From an uncultured Oscillospiraceae bacterium (GTDB lineage Bacteria; Bacillota; Clostridia; Oscillospirales; Oscillospiraceae): 8,182 bases of DNA. The notes beneath the pieces are model-generated. The model had not been told where the DNA came from. It saw only the letters and a list, made by a program, of their open reading frames with translations, and searched no databases. Made by a program: the position numbers and the translations under genes. Location of the stretch: contig CANRBW010000066.1 in NCBI GenBank assembly GCA_947628975.1, positions 1-8,182 of the forward strand, read 5' to 3'. Positions 7,201 to 8,182 of the stretch are shown here, piece by piece (the stretch's first letter is position 1; each line of letters starts with the position of its first letter).

Positions 7201-7619
7201 CCCCTTGCGGGGTGCGACCAACCAAACCCGGCGGCGGTGGCGGCTCATTCTCTATTTCAACCCACGCACCCCTTGCGGGGTGCGACTTGTTCGCTCTCCA
7301 AAAAACGCTTTAGTTTACCATTTCAACCCACGCACCCCTTGCGGGGTGCGACCTGCCCTCCATCACGGGAGAAAGAGTGGTCTCCTATTTCAACCCACGC
7401 ACCCCTTGCGGGGTGCGACTGGGCTCTCCCAACTGACAATATGATTATAACAATTTCAACCCACGCACCCCTTGCGGGGTGCGACCGGAAAGGGGGGGAT
7501 AATATGTATTACGGTTTGCGATTTCAACCCACGCACCCCTTGCGGGGTGCGACTGGTGGACGGTGGATATTGTCGAAAACGGATGAATTTCAACCCACGC
7601 ACCCCTTGCGGGGTGCGAC
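4234..7619 (-). CRISPR. Type I-C CRISPR array, 51 repeats and 50 spacers
   Basis: The 33-bp repeat reads on the minus strand as GTCGCACCCC-GCAA-GGGGTGCG followed by TGGGTTGAAAT. The 8-bp GC stem with a GCAA loop and the terminal GTTGAAAT handle are typical of type I-C, in which Cas5 cuts the repeat hairpin. Counting every copy by position gives 51 repeats (first at 4234, last at 7587-7619) and 50 spacers of 33-36 bp, mostly 33-35. Apart from the two degenerate copies at the left end, the only variant I found is at 5170-5202 (T to G at 5197, plus strand). No two spacers are identical. Orientation comes from cas2 and the leader on the right, decay on the left, and repeat polarity: transcription is leftward, the newest spacer is 7554-7586 and the oldest 4266-4298. 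Several spacers keep open reading frames that look like phage protein fragments. Confidence 0.98.
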
Positions 7620-7791
7620 AGCAAACCTGCCCAAAATCCCCCAAAGAATTCTGTACGATCTGCGAAAAAACATTTGTATTAAGAGCATTTCAGGCCGGGT
7701 AGACCGCTTTTCCCAGCGGCAGACCGCCCTTTTTGCCGAAAAAGAGGTGCGAACCTCTGGCGATTTCCTGTCCGCTTGCCCCTCGCACCGG
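7620..7791 (-). promoter_or_regulatory. CRISPR leader between cas2 and the array
   Basis: This 172-bp non-coding stretch lies between the cas2 stop and the first repeat, where the array promoter and spacer-integration signals are expected. Next to the array, on the minus strand, it is T-rich (GTTTTTTCGC, GGGGGATTTTGGG). It contains a heptamer AGACCGC (plus strand) at 7701-7707 and again at 7721-7727, exactly 20 bp apart. The segment TTAATACAAATG (minus, near 7674-7685) offers weak -10 candidates without a convincing -35, so I do not place the promoter. Confidence 0.8.
7739..7758 (-). terminator. Hairpin with T run after cas2
   Basis: On the minus strand AGAGGT-TCGC-ACCTCT forms a perfect 6-bp stem with a 4-nt loop, followed directly by a T run (7743-7739). 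It starts about 33 bp after the cas2 stop. It may end the cas operon transcript or be a conserved leader hairpin; the short stem keeps confidence moderate. The segment TCGCACC is shared with the start of the CRISPR repeat. Confidence 0.55.
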
Positions 7792-8082
7792 CTATACCAT
7801 CAGCACGCCCTCCGGCTCGTAGGACGCCTTCGCGCCGAAGTGCTCGATTTTGTTCTGGTACTTATTTCCAAGCTGATAGAATCGCAGACTGTCCTTTGCC
7901 GGATCGATGATCTCCAGCAGCTTGGCCTGGAGCAGCTTGTACTGCGCCGGGTCCACCAGGCACTCGAACACCGAGTTCTGGACCCGCTGGCCGTAGTTGA
8001 CGCACTGCTTTGCCACCCGCCGTAGCCGTTTTCGCCCGGCGGCGTCCTCTGTATTCACGTCATAGGTGATGAGCACCAGCAT
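7792..8082 (-). CDS. cas2: CRISPR-associated endonuclease Cas2 (type I-C)
   Basis: A complete 96-residue Cas2, the usual length for type I-C. Cas2 dimers bridge two Cas1 dimers to form the complex that inserts new spacers at the leader end of the array. The first strand MLVLITYDVNTE carries the conserved aspartate (D8) of the ferredoxin-like fold. The central CVNYGQRVQNSVFECLVD (27-44) is characteristic of the I-C subgroup, and LRFYQLGNKYQNKIEHFG forms the later strands. It begins at an ATG nine bases after the cas1 stop, so the two are co-transcribed and perhaps translationally coupled; the upstream GAGGCGG is only a weak ribosome binding site. The gene ends directly before the leader, in the standard I-C order cas1-cas2-array. 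Confidence 0.97.
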   Translation of the reverse strand: MLVLITYDVNTEDAAGRKRLRRVAKQCVNYGQRVQNSVFECLVDPAQYKLLQAKLLEIIDPAKDSLRFYQLGNKYQNKIEHFGAKASYEPEGVLMV

Positions 8083-8091
8083 AGGACCGCC

Positions 8092-8182
8092 TCACTTCCA
8101 CAGAAAGGGCGGATAGCCGTCCAGATCGCCCCGGAGATACCGGGCCAGCAGCAGGGCCTGGACATAGGGCGTCAGCCCCCAG
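8092..8182 (-). CDS. cas1: CRISPR-associated endonuclease/integrase Cas1, C-terminal end (type I-C)
   Basis: The last 29 codons of a gene that continues beyond the right edge of the window. The fragment starts WGLTPYVQALLLARY and ends GDLDGYPPFLWK before a TGA at 8094-8092. The closing LLARYLRGDLDxYPPFLWK pattern is the typical end of type I-C Cas1, the integrase that inserts new spacers. The catalytic residues lie outside the window, so activity cannot be judged. By family gene order cas4, cas7, cas8c, cas5 and cas3 should lie further right on the same strand. Confidence 0.93.
   Translation of the reverse strand, partial: WGLTPYVQALLLARYLRGDLDGYPPFLWK

Noticed and set aside
4234..7619. Possibility that the repeats are protein-coding tandem repeats or a mobile-element array
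   Set aside because: Unique 33-36 bp spacers, a hairpin repeat with the GTTGAAAT end, and adjacent cas1-cas2 identify a CRISPR array.
7674..7685. Candidate -10 element for the array promoter (TTAATACAAATG on the minus strand)
   Set aside because: No reasonable -35 element at 16-18 bp; too weak to call as a promoter.

Overview
The window looks like the chromosome of a high-GC, spore-forming member of the Clostridia, most likely near Oscillospiraceae (Flavonifractor/Oscillibacter-like). Three things point there: a DnaD-domain plus DnaC/DnaI-like primosome pair typical of Firmicutes, an alpha/beta-type small acid-soluble spore protein (SASP) gene behind a sigma-G-like promoter, and strong AGGAGG-type ribosome binding sites in GC-rich DNA. 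The assignment is inferred from gene content; no database search was made.

Left part (1-4123), ordinary chromosome. A plus-strand gene of unknown function ends at 174. It faces a minus-strand two-gene replication operon: a DnaD-domain protein (2143-1199), then a DnaC/DnaI-like AAA+ helicase loader (1177-179), behind a sigma-A-like promoter at 2183-2211. Next is a second minus-strand operon, a flavodoxin-like protein (3601-3155) and a peptidase S51 / dipeptidase E-like protein (from about 3153 to 2398). It has its own promoter (3642-3670) and a strong intrinsic terminator (2346-2380). A divergent plus-strand SASP gene starts at 3860; its last codons appear to be shifted out of frame by a one-base deletion near 4030.

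Right part (4234-8182), a type I-C CRISPR-Cas locus read on the minus strand. From right to left: the last 29 codons of cas1, complete cas2 (8082-7792), a leader of about 172 bp with a small hairpin, and a long array of 51 repeats and 50 spacers (33-bp repeats, spacers 33-36 bp). The array decays at its leader-distal left end, where the last two repeats are mutated. The effector genes (cas3, cas5, cas8c, cas7, cas4) are not in the window; by family synteny they should lie to the right, upstream of cas1. Primary array transcripts run leftward from the leader toward the SASP gene, so the two converge.

I found no sign of a previously undescribed system. The most notable points are the SASP frameshift, the size and uniformity of the array, the apparent change in spacer base composition from old to new end, and one mid-array variant repeat. 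The many long open frames across 4133-8025 are artefacts of a repeat with no stop codon in any frame.
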